Positions 36,701 to 48,945 of a stretch of 64,000 bases of DNA are shown in pieces; the stretch's first letter is position 1; every line of letters begins with the position of its first letter. Below the pieces are notes generated by a model. That model made no database searches. It had not been told where the DNA came from and was given only the letters and a program-made list of their open reading frames with translations. The stretch is from Progne subis subis (Eukaryota; Chordata; Aves; Passeriformes; Hirundinidae): assembly GCA_022316685.1 (NCBI GenBank), contig JAKJHU010000063.1, positions 372,001-436,000 of the forward strand. The letters are read 5' to 3'. A program made the translations under genes and the position numbers.

Positions 36701-39530
36701 TATATAAATATGAAATTCTTGCTTGAACTTGCTTCAATGACTTGCTGCATTCATGGATAATTCTTGGCATTCTCCATTGGCCTTTCTTTCTAATTTGTCA
36801 TTTCTTTCCCTTTTCTCCTGCCTGCTGCAGTTCAAGATATTAATTAATGAGAATCATGAGTTTGAGTCACCCATTTTGATGGCTCTGAAGTGTAACTGAT
36901 AGATTAACCAGTAAGGAAAAGTTCTTATAATGGGAATAAATTCATATTTCCTCTCGTTTGCTGAAGCAAATCTCTCCTATTGATGTCACTGTTATCAGAG
37001 ATGAGGTAATCCACTTCTCAGCAGCTCTATTTCATCCCTAACAACGTACCAGTGAGCACAATGAAGTTACACACTTGTGGCCGTGTTTCCATTTAAAAGC
37101 TAAACCAACTTTCCCCAAAATTCTTTCATGGGCAGAGTATCAGTCTTTGCCATGTTGTACCTCCACTTAAAAAGGTCCTGGGTGCCATAATCCCAGCTCT
37201 TTGCAGCTCTTTGTGTTGGGCCAGGTTATCTCACTCAAACCGTTCTTCAGTGCTGTTGGTTTTGGGATTAAGTTCAATAATACGTTGTTAGGAGGTGGCT
37301 GTAAAAGTGTAGAACCAAAATGTTTTGTGGTCTAGTGTCTGAGGGTGGATTATAAAAATAGAAAAGCAAAAGGAAAAAAAGAAAAAAAATCTAAAGGACA
37401 ATGGCTCAAAAAGCTTTCAGAGTCCCTGAGAACCATATTGCAAAGAAGGGTGAGTGCAATGCTGGCAGACTATTGGCCTCCCACATAGTATTTATAAATA
37501 TCCTTTTGTGTGAGTTGTGGGACCAAATGAAATCTGCCATGATGCACTTTAACTCTTTGACCACTTGGAATTTTTTTCAATCTCCTTTAATTCTATATTT
37601 GTTTGTTTGTGCCATCTGTAGAACTCCAACAGTTTTCTTTGAAAATCCAGCACAGTTGCTCTTTTCTGCTCTTAACTCTTTGAGTGCACAGTTCTCTGCT
37701 TAGTAAGCAAAAGACTGGCAAGAGATTTAAAAAGTTCCTTACCTCAAAGTAGCCTCAAACTTTGTTTGCTCATGGATTATGACAGCACATCTGGCTCAAT
37801 GATGTTGTATGTTGTAAGTGTTGCAGCTTAAACTTCCTGATGGAAGTTCAAAAATCTTCTCAGAAATCAGACACAATTCATACAAGTAAATATTTACATG
37901 AAAAGCAATATGGTTTTATTGTATTTTATTACTATGAAAGAGTGCCGAGACGTTTTCTGCCTATCCTTTTATGAGCATAGGACCAAAATCTCTAGGAAGG
38001 GAATTCTATTCTAGCTTTTTTCTTCCAACTTGAGCCATTTACCAAACGTGTCAGTGCTTCTTGGAATTCCACAGCGAAGTGTGCAGTTGGCAGTTATGTT
38101 TCTTGGGCTCCAACTACCATTTATGTGATCACACAGGAGAACAGGAGGAAACAGAAGCTGTTGCCCTACTGGGTCCATCTGGGAATTAAAATGTTTTTAG
38201 ATTTCTAGGCTATGACAGGCATAGGTTTGATATAGAATAGATGCTGAAAGGAAGGAGAATTAAATTGCACTGATATGTAAGGAAGAGTGTGTACATATGG
38301 GAATACAGCAATAATCCTCAATTCAAGGACTCTTCCTTTAAAAACTTACTCTGTGTGCTGAAATTTTCCAGCTAAACATAAGGAATAAGTTTAAAAGAGA
38401 AATAAGCCTTTATTCCTTAAAATTTCAGACACAATGACTATTGGCCAAGTTTATTTTTTACTGTCAGCTACAAAGGGATCTTTCAAACAATATTCAATTG
38501 AATTTTTTAAAAATCAGGTTTTCAGCTATCCTAATGTTAAAAAAAAAAGTTGTTGTTGTTGAAATAATCAACAAATTTGAGTGAAACACAGGCTTGAGTG
38601 TGGCTCCTATAAGTTAGCCCTCAAATCTTTGTCTCACTCTGTTTGGGAATCTTCTAACAAGCTTGGACATTTTGGAGCAAGGTCATATGTACACAAAACA
38701 TTTGAACACACAATTATTAATCTACAGCACAGATTTGTGGCCTGAACCAGACAGGTTGTCCAGTTGTGCATTAAATATGATTGCACTTTTGGTGTCATCA
38801 TCTGGTGAATCCCTGCTAGTTGCAGTCTTCCACCCATTGGCAAGGGCCAGTGGAACCTGTGGGTTCTTGGAAGGGGCTAATTCTTCTCCTGCAGCTTTTA
38901 TCTTCTCCCTCTCTGCTTCTTCTCTTTGGATTTTTGTATCTTGCAGTTTGAATCCTCAGTTTGTGAATTTTTTAATGATTTCTTCATTTTGAGCTTTATG
39001 TAGCTGGTATCAAACCAGTGGCATCCACCTCCATGTTCTCACTTCCTTCTTTGCTGGCTTACTGGCCACGCGTGTGTTCTTCCTTATAGACCAAGATGAG
39101 AATTGAAAAATTCTGTTTATCATTAATTTCTTCCAGCAAAGCCTGGCCTTGGAGTCACATGTGAGCCAGCATAATTTACTATAGCACCAGGGCTGGCACC
39201 CAGAAAGATGTCCTTTCTCCTCCACAACTGAAAGCACAGGAAGTGCTCCATACAGTGCAGCCAAGTGTCTGGAATGACTCTTAAATTCTGCCTATGGAAT
39301 TGCTTTAGAAATAGCATTTCATTTGGCAAAATATTCTATGAAAATAATTTATGGTACTTTAAAAAGTGAATTTTCTAAAGTTGAATTATAAGCATATATT
39401 TACTTTAAAATCTTATTTTCAAGTGGTTCCAGAGTCTGCTAAAACAGAAGGAGTTGAGAAATTATGTGAGGTGGTAACAGTTTGAGCAAAAAGTACAAAA
39501 TCTGGCACAGCAAACTGGGGAGTCACATTT
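33776..39530. other. Non-coding stretch, no gene recognised
   Basis: Nothing recognisable beyond simple sequence: a 13-base A run at 34654-34666, and a ten-A run followed by four GTT units at 38539-38560. Frames of 60-109 codons (for example 37401-37703 and 38663-38992) have no domain. Many TTTAA and TAAT words are present, as in most AT-rich vertebrate DNA. Confidence 0.55.
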
Positions 39531-39539
39531 CTCCTTCCC

Positions 39540-40100
39540 AGCACAGTTTGTTTTTGATAGCTTCACCTCTTCTGTTGTTTTCCTGGGTGATTAGAAGAGC
39601 TTTTCCTTATTTCCCCCTTCCTGCCCCTTTATGGTTTTAATGATGCCTCCTTAATCCTATGGGAGTCTTTTGCCTTCTTTTTTTAATTTTCCTTGTTTTT
39701 CCCCCCTCATTTCTCACACAAACCTATGCTGTCTTTCACACCTGTATTTCTTTGCTTTCTTGGCTCTGTTTCTGCATCTCACTGAACCCCTGCACATCAC
39801 TGTTTTGGTTTTTTCTTTATATCTCAAAAATGTGCAACATCCCGAGGTTTTGGTTTTCTCTTTCATTCCCCTGATCATCTCCCTGTGGAGTTTAGGTTTT
39901 CCTCATCTCCACCCCTTCCTGTTCTGCTGGGTTTTTTTCCATCAGACTCCTGTTATGTTTCTATGTGTCCCATGAGACTGTGTCACTCTGCTGGAAGATT
40001 TCAATCAGTTCAGTGTTGTTTCCTTTGACCCATGTGGGATGATGGCCTCTACACTGCAGTTTTCTTTCCCTTTTTTTCTCCCTTTCAAGCATCCCTAGGC
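39540..40100. repeat. Pyrimidine-rich strand-asymmetric block
   Basis: For about 550 bp the plus strand is mostly C and T (ttttcc, ccctt, ctcc and ttctttcc words). The skew keeps two plus frames open (39659-39874, 39670-39975); both read as Phe/Leu/Pro/Ser-rich strings resembling membrane segments only because TTT, CTT and CCT codons dominate. I do not call them genes. A polypyrimidine region like this could serve as a strong splice-acceptor tract, but no exon follows that I recognise. Confidence 0.6.
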
Positions 40101-40109
40101 ACCTCCGAC

Positions 40110-43100
40110 AATACTGCTGATCATTACAGAAGCCATTTCTCCTGAGTAACCTGGTGTCATCTCCTACTTCTCTCTGGCTGACATGGGGACAAACAGAATA
40201 ATGGGGATTTGTGCACTGTTTGTGGCTCCTGCTTGGATAGTGCACCCTCGAGCAAGCAATCACAGCAAGTCTGTGGCCACAACACAAAGTAAGGGGTGTC
40301 TGCCTGCAGTGACTCTAAATGAGCGCCAGAACTTCTCCAATGGTTAGAATTCCACAGGCCATGAAAAAAAGATCCTGAAGGAAAGACAAAGCAGATTTAC
40401 ACTTTATCTTTCCAGTTGCATATATTCTCTGTATTAGAAGTTGTCTTTTTGCACTGCTCAAGATAAAGCAATAAACTTGGAGCGTCTTGAGTTGCTGCTT
40501 ATTCCTGGCACATCTGGGAATATCAATATTCACAGTGAAGTCACGAAAAAATATCGTGAGGTTTTGTTGATCTCAGCGTCTTTCTCAAGTATCACTAGAA
40601 GTTAGTGCTTCACAGATAAATTTTAACGCAGGCTCTTCCTAGATCTTTGGGAAATGTAAGGATTGTTTTATCCACAGTATCAAATCACTTAATCCATAAT
40701 TTTAGCAAATGCAAAAATTAGTATGTTCATGTTTTAATACCTGATACATATCTGTCATTCAGGCTTGAGTTACTCTGCAGATTTCAAATGTTTAGTTGGA
40801 GATTCCCCCAAAGAATGCAAGTGTTGAGAGCATAACTTGAAATTTATTCATGCAGGATCAAGGTCAAAGCTGAAGTTTGGTGACCCAGGCTTCACATGTT
40901 GCATTTGTAGTCCCAGCTGTCTGCTCTGGGATGGGGGGGAGTGTGCAAGTGAGTGTGAGTGTTGCTAATCCCTTACTACTCCCCCATAAATGCAGTCTTA
41001 TGGAATGGGTGTTTGCTGGATGCCTTCTCCTCAATTAATGACTCCATAAACAAGGTGCTAGCATAGTCTGGAGGACTATTGACTGTGCAAGTAATTATCT
41101 GTTGTGAAAGCAGGAGAGAAGGCAGCTAATGGGGTTCTAGGCAGTTTTTCTAAGTGAAACATTCTTCCTTATTGTCTTTTGTGTAAAGGACAGGCATCTT
41201 TCTGGTTCAGGCTAAAACTCTTGAGACTGCTGGGCAGTGGGGTGTGTATGTCACAATCTAACAGCTGCTGAAGTGGCAGGTAGAAGTTGAAAAACAAAGT
41301 GTTGTTTGAAGGTTTGAGATTTTTTGTGTGTGGGTGGTCTTTTGTTGTTTAGAGTTTTTTATACATGGGTCATTTCACGCCTCGTGTTTGCAGTGAAGCT
41401 GAAAAATAGTCAAATTATTGCAGATTATCTCAGCTCAGTTCCATACAGCCAAAAATGAGCAGTTTGGTGTGGCAAACAGTAAGAGTCTTTCAAACCTTAT
41501 CTCTTATTCAGCTGGCAGAGTAAAGCCGTGTCCTAATCCATGGAAAAGGTGAGAACAGCAGTGCATTTTGACCCCCAGGGTTAGGAGAGCCTGGATAAGG
41601 CTCTCATACATGGAAATGCCATCCCACTGGCATTTTTCTTAACTGCAATTTTAAAAGCCAGGTAGTGTGACTGAAATACTTTTGGTCCCAATTTATGATC
41701 CTTGTCAGTCCTTTTAATGTGGGAGCCATAGTTAATGGCTGTTTGAGAGCAGTCCTGGTGTGGGGCTGCTTGTGTGTCTCCCCTCCATGTGATGAACCCC
41801 TGCCATGAGCCCTTGTGCAAAAATGAGCCTAACCTGAACTCATTTTAATGTAACAGCCTTCACACATATTCTGGGATGCAAATCTGGAGTGTTAGCTAGG
41901 AGGGCCTTTCAAATTAATGCCGATGCAGTGAAGTAAAGAATTTCCCCAATTCTGTATTACAGATCATTTTAGCTGTGCAGCAGTCTATTAAAAATATAAC
42001 TCATCCAGCTTATCTATTCTAAAAGCTTCTCCACTGCAGCCAGCCACCATAGTTGGTTAAATAGGTGCTTGTCACACCAGTTTAATGAATTTAATGTGAA
42101 GGGCATTTATTCTTACTTTTGCCCATGAGAAGGCTGGCTCAGGTTCTCTTCTGCTGAAGGAATGGAATGGTAGGATCCATGTCATATAATTTTATAAGTG
42201 TAATACTCATCAGCACATCAGCTATTATGAAAAGCAGAAGAAAAAGGGTAATAAATAAGACCACAAGCCAAATTGCTAACACTTCTAATTCCTTGTGGAA
42301 AGATACCACTTTAAGATATGACAAAAAAATATCAAATTATTTATTTAAAGAAGGGTGTAACTTGTGTTATATCTTTCACACTCTGTTCTTTGCTTGAATA
42401 GAGTAACACAGACTGATTACTGACTTAATTTTCTAGAGAATTTTGATATTTAATGTCCATTGTAAGCTCTCAAAAATGTTGTATCCTTGGTAAGGTAAGA
42501 AGAAAGCATTGTCTTGGCTTTTAAGGAAAAACCTGCAAATTGAAACCTGAATCAAAGGGAAACGACCTTTTCCCTCCCTTCTCTTCCACTTTGTATTGCC
42601 ACTGATAATTAGACTGTGCCATGGAAGAGGCATATGTACAGGAGCACTTTCCAGTGCACCTCTAAATCAGTAAGATACTCTCAGTTACCTAATTAACTAC
42701 ATGCAACTTTCTGTGTAGTCGCTGTAGCGCTCTTATTTCTAAAATTCACATTTGCTTTTATGTGATCTCATATACAATTTAATTTCCCATACCAAAAAGA
42801 AAAATAATAAATGCCAGGATATTAAATAGAGTTCCCAGTGTTAATAATTAAAAGGAAATTGCAGTGAGATAAAAAAACCCCTGTGTTCTATGAACTACAT
42901 CTCCTTACAAAGAAAAGTCAATCAGAAAATGCTTTAAAGTATATGATACATAGAATTATTAACAGCAAGGCATGAGACTGCTACCTTCAATCTCACAAGT
43001 GTGTGTAAGTAAAATTAAAAGACCTTGGTCACCTTTGGAAGTCTTGTGGTTTTTTCAGCAAAATCTTACATTGACTAGTATAAAGTGATTATTTAAGGAT

Positions 43101-45400
43101 GATTCCATCAGCTATTCAGGGACTGAAATTTGTGAAGTAGTAGTTAAAGCGAATTCCATGTTTTATCACTCCAAGAGCATGTTGGCTGTCTTATGCCATG
43201 AAGGTTGTGCATCTGATTTCTAGAATCAGGTATTTGTTGTCAGAGCCCTTCTTTTGGACAGTCTCCAGGATCAGCCAGAGAATATATCTGGTGCAGCAGT
43301 TCCTAATGAGATATTTCCACTATTCCTCCAAGCCCCTTCCGCTAGTACTGTGAAGTAGGATTTTAAGGATAAGCCAATAAATTAGTTCTTGTTATTCTTA
43401 TCCAGTGAATGAAGACCCTGAGATCAAGAGAGCTCTATCCTGTCATTGAATCCATTCTTTAGTATTTTCTTCTTTTTGATCTGAGCAGTTAACACTGCAA
43501 GTCTTACATGTGTGTCTGAAAATTGCTTGGGACCATTTATCCTTGTGAAGACGCCCATTTTATATTGGAGATTTTTGCTACCTGGGGTCATTTAGGGACC
43601 CTAAACATAAGGGAATGGTCATCACCAATTTGATGGCTCCAAGGCTAAGCATGCTGCCTTACTCCTAAGTGAATGGATTAGAGGAAAATTACCAAGCGTC
43701 TGTTGTCCTCTGCCAGATTTTCCATGCGTAGAAATGTGTTACGATAGTTCTCCAAATTTCAAGTGTCAGGCTTTCATAGCAAAGCCACCACTTCCAGTGT
43801 TGAGTGTCTAGGTCCTTAGGAAGCAAACCAAAGGTAAAATAGCTGAAGTTATCAGTAATGATGAGCTACAGGCATAGCTTAGGCAAGGCAGGAGAGTTCA
43901 ATGAAAATGAGATATACAAAATGAAAAAGCCAATTTACTCTGTGAGAAATTAGTTTTAACTGAAATTTCCCTCAGAAAAATAGAAGTAGTAATAAGAATT
44001 GGGTCTGGTTGGGTCAGAAGTCACCTCTGCTTTTATCTGGAAACCCAAGAGTAGCTGTACTGTGAATCCCTCTGGAACAAGGCTGTGTCTCTGTCCCCTG
44101 CTCTCTTTCCAGACTCTGTCCCAGGGTGCATTGAAGTTGTGATCCTCAGTGTTAAGACAGATGGAAAGACCTACAATAGAAGTGCTATTGCAAACACCTC
44201 TAGATTATTATAAATCACAGAAACTGATCACACAGCTGAAGAGAAGAATGACCTGAAATCAAGAGTCTAAGCAAAATCTGACAATTATGGATTTTTTTTG
44301 AAAACTTTTGTCTCTGGTGCTCCAAATATGTGACTACCCCTTTCAGGGTGGGACTATGCAAGACCTTTCACCATAGCAAGCTTAGAATTTAGGCTTACTC
44401 TCTTCATTGTACAAACTGTAAAATGTTCCTGTAAGGTTTCTGCTGTGTAGTGATTGTAATTGTGACTTATTAATGATGATTGTCTTATTCTCCATCTGGT
44501 TCTGCCACTGAATTACTGAATCACTTAAGTGCAAATAACTCTCTTCACCTCAGCCTAGAGATTATAGAGTAGGGTAAAAAGCACCTAGTAAGTAGCACAC
44601 TGTTGTATTAGAGGAAAGGTCTGTGTTGTTCATTTAATTGTTTAGCTTGTGTATGTCGCTGATGCCTGAAGTACTTCAGAGTAAACGTCACTTTTGCACA
44701 GCGTGGCAGAGAAGAAATAAAACAAAGTCAACCAGCAGTCCTTCTTAGAATGTCCCTTCTCCTCTTGAGTTGAACCCTCTGAGCCAAATCACTTGCAAAA
44801 CATGAGTCAGAGTGTGAAACCATAAAAAAAAAATGACCCAGTACAGGTGCACAAGCATGTAAGAGTAGAGATCATAATCAGTCAAGAGGCAGACAGGTCT
44901 GACATTTGCTGAGAGCATCCCTATATTTTATTGAGTTGTCATGCCTTGTTGCATACTTAATGAGGATGAGCCCCTTATATGCTGATTTTGCATTACAAAT
45001 GCTGTTTTGCTGGGACTGTCAGCTGCAAATAGCTTGTGGCAATACATCTTCCATGCAGCAAATAAACACATACACCATTATAGCATACCCATGTTATTGC
45101 CACGACTGTAAACAACTAATAAAAGGAATGTATTTACTGTGCCTTACAGTCATTCATTCCAGTCGTATTTTTTCCACTTTCAAGCCTATCGACGTTATGG
45201 AACATTTGGCATCATTGCATCGTACCATCGTTGTCTTATTGTGTCATCATTTAAACAAAAGTCATGCTGTATACCTGCACGTGGAGTCAGCCCCATGGGT
45301 CAGGATATATCTGTGACCAGCAGCCGCATTGGGCATAATCTCGAGGGCTCTGGAAGTATTTTGTGTGCTAGGAATAGTCCTTAACCTCAAGATAACTGCC
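40110..45400. other. Non-coding stretch, no gene recognised
   Basis: Mostly AT-rich unique sequence. A small hairpin (tcacga, 7-base loop, tcgtga) lies at 40541-40559. The longest frame, 136 codons at 44906-45316, is Cys- and His-containing but without spacing of any zinc-binding or secreted family I know. It sits in a stretch (45160-45320) with more CpG than usual for the window. The frames are not called. Confidence 0.5.
40541..40559. repeat. Short inverted repeat
   Basis: Six-base arms tcacga and tcgtga are exact reverse complements around aaaaata. It is small enough to be chance and is listed because each arm contains a CpG, which is rare here. Confidence 0.6.
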
Positions 45401-45533
45401 GCTGAGATCAGCTTAGTTGGTGTAAATAATGCCAGGGTTGAGGGCTTGATCCCTCTATGGGCCATTCACTTAAGAGCTGGGCTCAGTAGTCCTTCTAACT
45501 GTGGATCCCTTCCAACTCAGAATATTCTGTGAC
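45401..45533 (+). mobile_element. tRNA-Ile-derived SINE with CR1-like tail (TguSINE1-type)
   Basis: The head aligns with tRNA-Ile: tcagcttagttggt (D-arm and box A region), then taaataatgccagggt (anticodon arm of an AAU tRNA), then ggcttgatccc at 45443-45453 (box B, consensus GGTTCGANTCC), closing with tatgggcca at 45456-45464. About 11 bases between the D loop and anticodon are missing relative to a full tRNA. The tail runs attcacttaagagctgg, ctcagtagtccttct, gatcccttccaactcag and ends aatattctgtga, which is a CR1-type 3' terminus for recruiting CR1 reverse transcriptase. This plan (tRNA-Ile head, CR1-X-like tail) is that of TguSINE1 of passerine birds, as I remember it. It is a diverged single copy, on the plus strand. 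The minus frame 45262-45465 and plus frame 45329-45532 across it are not genes. Confidence 0.85.
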
Positions 45534-47166
45534 ATTTTTGTAGGATGCTGATTGTCATCAAGTCACTCCTGGTAATACCTGGGCGTGGTGGAAATCAGCA
45601 TTTTGCTCTGCAAAACCAAACAGCATGGCTTGATCGGCATGGAAATCTGTCTCCCTCTTGACAGAGGTTATGGATTATCGAGTTTGGTTACACAAAAGAT
45701 GGTTTTGGTGTGCTTTTATTGGTATTTTGCTAGTTTTGAGGAGAGAAAAGCATATAATTATAGAAAACTTTTGTCTCATGAAAGTTACTGCACTGTTAGC
45801 ACCAGAGAAAATCAAATCATTTTTTTTTCCATAAATAAATTTCGGGAATTCAGATGGGCTGTATCTCTCACTTTAAAGTTGTGTTGCAAGAACTAAATCC
45901 AGACAAGACCCCCTGTATCAAAACCCCAGCCACTGTAACTTCGCTGGCATATCCTCTTTCTAAACCGTACTTTGGTGATGATCCTTTATCACTAATTTCT
46001 AATGGAAGATTCTTTGTGGTCTGTTTTAACAATGTGTTCTCCAACTACCATTGTGTTTCAAGATCCAATAATTCCTCTTGCTCCCTTGGTTTTAGCATCT
46101 TCATTTTATTCTTAGAGACCAAACGAAGCTTTCTGAGTTTTCTGCTTGGCTAAACAAAACAAGCTCTTTTCAATTGTTCTCAGCAAGCTCTTTTTAATCT
46201 GTTCTCATGAAATAGCCTCTTCATTCTCTCTTTGTCATGAAATCTCTTCTGGTTTTTCCCCAGTTTGAATTTATCTACTCTAGGATGACAGAGAGTATTT
46301 GTATCCAGTATGGTAACATAAATACTCCTTTACATCCATCAGAAACATCTTGACAGAGTCATTTCATGAGTGAATTTACATGGGTTTTAAGGGTCATTGT
46401 GTTTGTGTATAATCTGCTAAGCAGAACTCCCTATCTTTGTTCCATAATTTCTAATTGATGGACCCACATCTTTTAGAAGAAGTCTGAGTGTTTAAACACC
46501 GAGCTTCATTTTCCTTTCTTGTTCTGGAGTACTGCAGACTTGTTCACCTACTGGACAATCCCTTCCTCTGCCTTATTCTGATTTCTCTCCAATTTCTCAA
46601 ATTAAATCTTTGAAACTCTGTCTGGTTTTCATTCCAAGGAATTTTATTTGATGCAGCACATTAGTGTCTGTAAAATATTCGGGTTGTAATGGACATGCCT
46701 TCACTTCTGAATCCTCGTTGTCTTAGCAGCAAACCTCACCTTCTCCCTTTTAATTACTGTCCAGTAAAAAAGAACCACTATATCATAAATTCATCTTTTA
46801 ACTAGCTGCCAACTGCACCCCTTGGGACAGGTTAAATGTGCTGATAATAAACTATCCTGGCCTTTTCAGTTTGGTGTTTGAGTTGCAGGTAAATTGCATT
46901 GTTCCTACTGCTTTTCAGTGGTGATATAAGTTGCGAGTTGGGTGAAACCTGATGAAGCTAAGTTTGCATCGTGTTTTTTCTTTATGCATCGCTTGCAACA
47001 CCATTTTATGATGCAGAAGTGTTACCTGCTGCTGAGGAATTTTAACTGTGTCTCCTAACTAAGCTAGTGGCAAATTGAAAACTAATAAGTTGCATTTTGC
47101 ATATCAAATTCTGCTCTGGGGATAAACTAACCTAGACACCTACTACATTGCAACTTCCTGCTACTT

Positions 47167-47207
47167 AAAAAAAAAATAATAATAAAATAAATAATAATAA
47201 TAATAAA
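47167..47207. repeat. A run followed by AAT microsatellite
   Basis: Ten A, then AAT/ATAA units (ataataataaaataaataataataataat). It is interrupted once by aaataa and is likely polymorphic. Confidence 0.9.
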
Positions 47208-47472
47208 GAAAATCATGACAGCTCATTACATGAAAGAATAAATTCATCACCCAGAGCAGAATGAATGCTATGTTATTACACAGTAATTGTGAAGACATTT
47301 TAACACTTTTGTTCCTGAAATATTAAATGTTTTCAATGCTATCTGTAATAAATGTTCAAAAGGCAGCAAAATTATGCAATATGTTTGGGCATTCAATACC
47401 TACAGACTGAAGCTATCAATGTAATCAGCTGAGCACAGAGCAAAAACCAGGCAGCTTCTTTTACTGTCAAGC

Positions 47473-47492
47473 AAAAAATAAAAAAAAAAAAA
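47473..47492. repeat. A-rich tract interrupted by T
   Basis: Six A, one T, then thirteen A. Simple sequence with no adjacent retroelement recognised. Confidence 0.8.
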
Positions 47493-47985
47493 TATTCATA
47501 GATTTCTGTGAGTCTGTCCTTGATGTGTGTTTTGGAAATGGTCTCTTTGCCCTCTGTTACTGTGATAAAACAAATATTGACATTGGTATTGGATATGGTG
47601 ATGAGGTGTCTGTCCTTCAGGACAAAGATGCTTCAGATCATCTTCCTACTTCTGCATTTCAGAAATTTTGAGTTTAAGTTCCATTAATATTGCGCTTTGG
47701 CCCTATCATTGGTGAAATATGACCAACTTGTACTCCAGCCCAGGAAAGAAGGACAAATAGGGAGAGTTATAGGGATAAACTTAAGTATTTGAAATTATTA
47801 AGTTATATTTCACATATAATTATCTTGAAAACTAATCCATTTCATTGTAATTTAAGTAGCATTTATATAAATTAGGCACATATGACATTTCTAATTGGGT
47901 ATACTTTAATGGTTAAATCATCAGTTTTTAAAATTATAATTGGGCTGGTTGTAAAATTTCAAGGTCCATGATTTTAAAATTGAAT

Positions 47986-48145
47986 TGCTCTTTGACTTAT
48001 GTAAAAGAATAGATTGTTAAGTGAGTGCCTCACAGGAGAGAAGCAGACTAGGATGTTATGATTTGAATTAGTTTTTCAAAGGAATTTAGAGTAGGCAATC
48101 TGTACTCTGATCTTTCTTTGCACACTAAAAGTATGAGTCAGTTAT
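47986..48145 (+). repeat. Unidentified ~155-bp direct repeat, copy 1
   Basis: Aligns with copy 2 at 48946-49106 over about 150 bp at roughly 79% identity by hand, with a single 1-bp gap. Shared words include ttgttaagt, agtgcctca, agtttttc, ggaatttaga and ctgatctttcttt. It matches no repeat family I know. It could be two insertions of an interspersed element, the surviving ends of an old direct-repeat-flanked element, or the remnant of a ~960-bp tandem duplication. Confidence 0.85.
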
Positions 48146-48280
48146 GCTAAGATAGCTTAAATTGAGAATATAGTGATTTAATTAACAACTGGAATTGTAG
48201 AATTCCATGTGTGAGGAAGGCGATGGAAATGGACTCCCATACAGATGCTCTAATGAATCCAAGGTATTTTCTACTGGTGT
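48146..48280. other. Short unique spacer
   Basis: No recognisable feature. An aacaactgg word at 48184-48192 recurs after copy 2 at 49171-49179, so the duplicated homology may continue weakly into this spacer. Confidence 0.5.
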
Positions 48281-48349
48281 TTTTGTTTGTTTGTTTGTTT
48301 GGGGTTTTTTTTGGTTTGGTTGGTTGGTTGGTTGGTTGGTTGGTTTTTT
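48281..48349 (+). repeat. (TTTG)n - GGGG - T8 - (GGTT)n simple repeat
   Basis: About five TTTG units, GGGG, eight T, then eight GG pairs at 48313-48343, mostly spaced by TT, ending in a T run. The GGTT part can in principle form a two-tier G-quadruplex. A 61-codon frame across it (48207-48392) yields a Gly/Trp/Leu/Val repeat string and is not a gene. Confidence 0.95.
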
Positions 48350-48945
48350 ACATAAAGAGCTGCCTGTTGCAGAAGTAGTATGGCCCTTCTGAGATCAGAA
48401 CAAGAATTTGGGAACTTAAGAAAGTTGCATCACCTGGAATATTTATAGTCAATGCATAGCCTTGTTCCAAAGGCTCCATTGTTGGTCCATGTCACTGGGG
48501 AGGGCAGCAGGCAAACACAGGACACCTTCCAGCAGCACTTTTGAGTGGAGACCTCTGGGTCCAGTGTAGTGACTTCCCTGTCCACACAAGCCCCAGCAGC
48601 AGGTTTGGGTTCAGTTCCATTGTCTTGTGTCTCTTGTGGATAGAGGCAAAAGCAGAGTTCCCTTGCCAGTATAACCCTAGAGAAGCACCGAGGCCAGCAG
48701 TCAAACTTCTGTGAATGTGCTGCAGCTGGTGCTCCACTGGCTGAAGGTCCTGGTGCAGAAACATTCAGCTGTGTGGAATGTGGCAATGCAGTCTTCAGTG
48801 TGATAGAAAAAATGTTTGTGACAGGTTGGTAATAAAGCAAACAGGGACAATTTGTAAATAATTTCTACCAGTGCAAATGCAGAGCTCCGTGGGAGTCAGT
48901 CCCTCCCTGGTTTCAGCAGGGCGAAGTGGCTCTGGTGTTAGGACT
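48350..48945. other. GC-richer segment between the two direct repeats
   Basis: About 600 bp, richer in G and C than the flanks. It contains a 136-codon minus frame (48430-48840) overlapped by another (48492-48764), neither with a domain. An AATAAA lies at 48832-48837. Lying between direct repeats, it could be the body of an old unknown insertion or of a decayed noncoding element. No coding relict such as reverse transcriptase or transposase could be recognised. Confidence 0.35.

Larger units (their letters stand above)
45534..47985. other. Non-coding stretch with simple repeats
   Basis: No gene recognised. Frames at 45585-45896 (103 codons) and 45854-46153 (99 codons) have no domain. Simple repeats sit at 47167-47207 and 47473-47492. 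The section 46960-47300 holds POU- and homeodomain-like words (tttatgcatc, ttttgcatatc, ttattacacagtaatt) but no clear structure. Confidence 0.55.

Noticed and set aside
39659..39975. Hydrophobic frames that look like membrane proteins
   Set aside because: The hydrophobicity is a by-product of the pyrimidine-rich strand (TTT, CTT and CCT codons).
44906..45316. 136-codon plus frame with several Cys and His
   Set aside because: No regular metal-binding or disulfide spacing and no recognised family; it ends just before a SINE in noncoding sequence.
48430..48840. 136-codon minus frame between the two direct repeats
   Set aside because: No transposase, reverse transcriptase, gag or other domain is visible; another frame overlaps it on the same strand.
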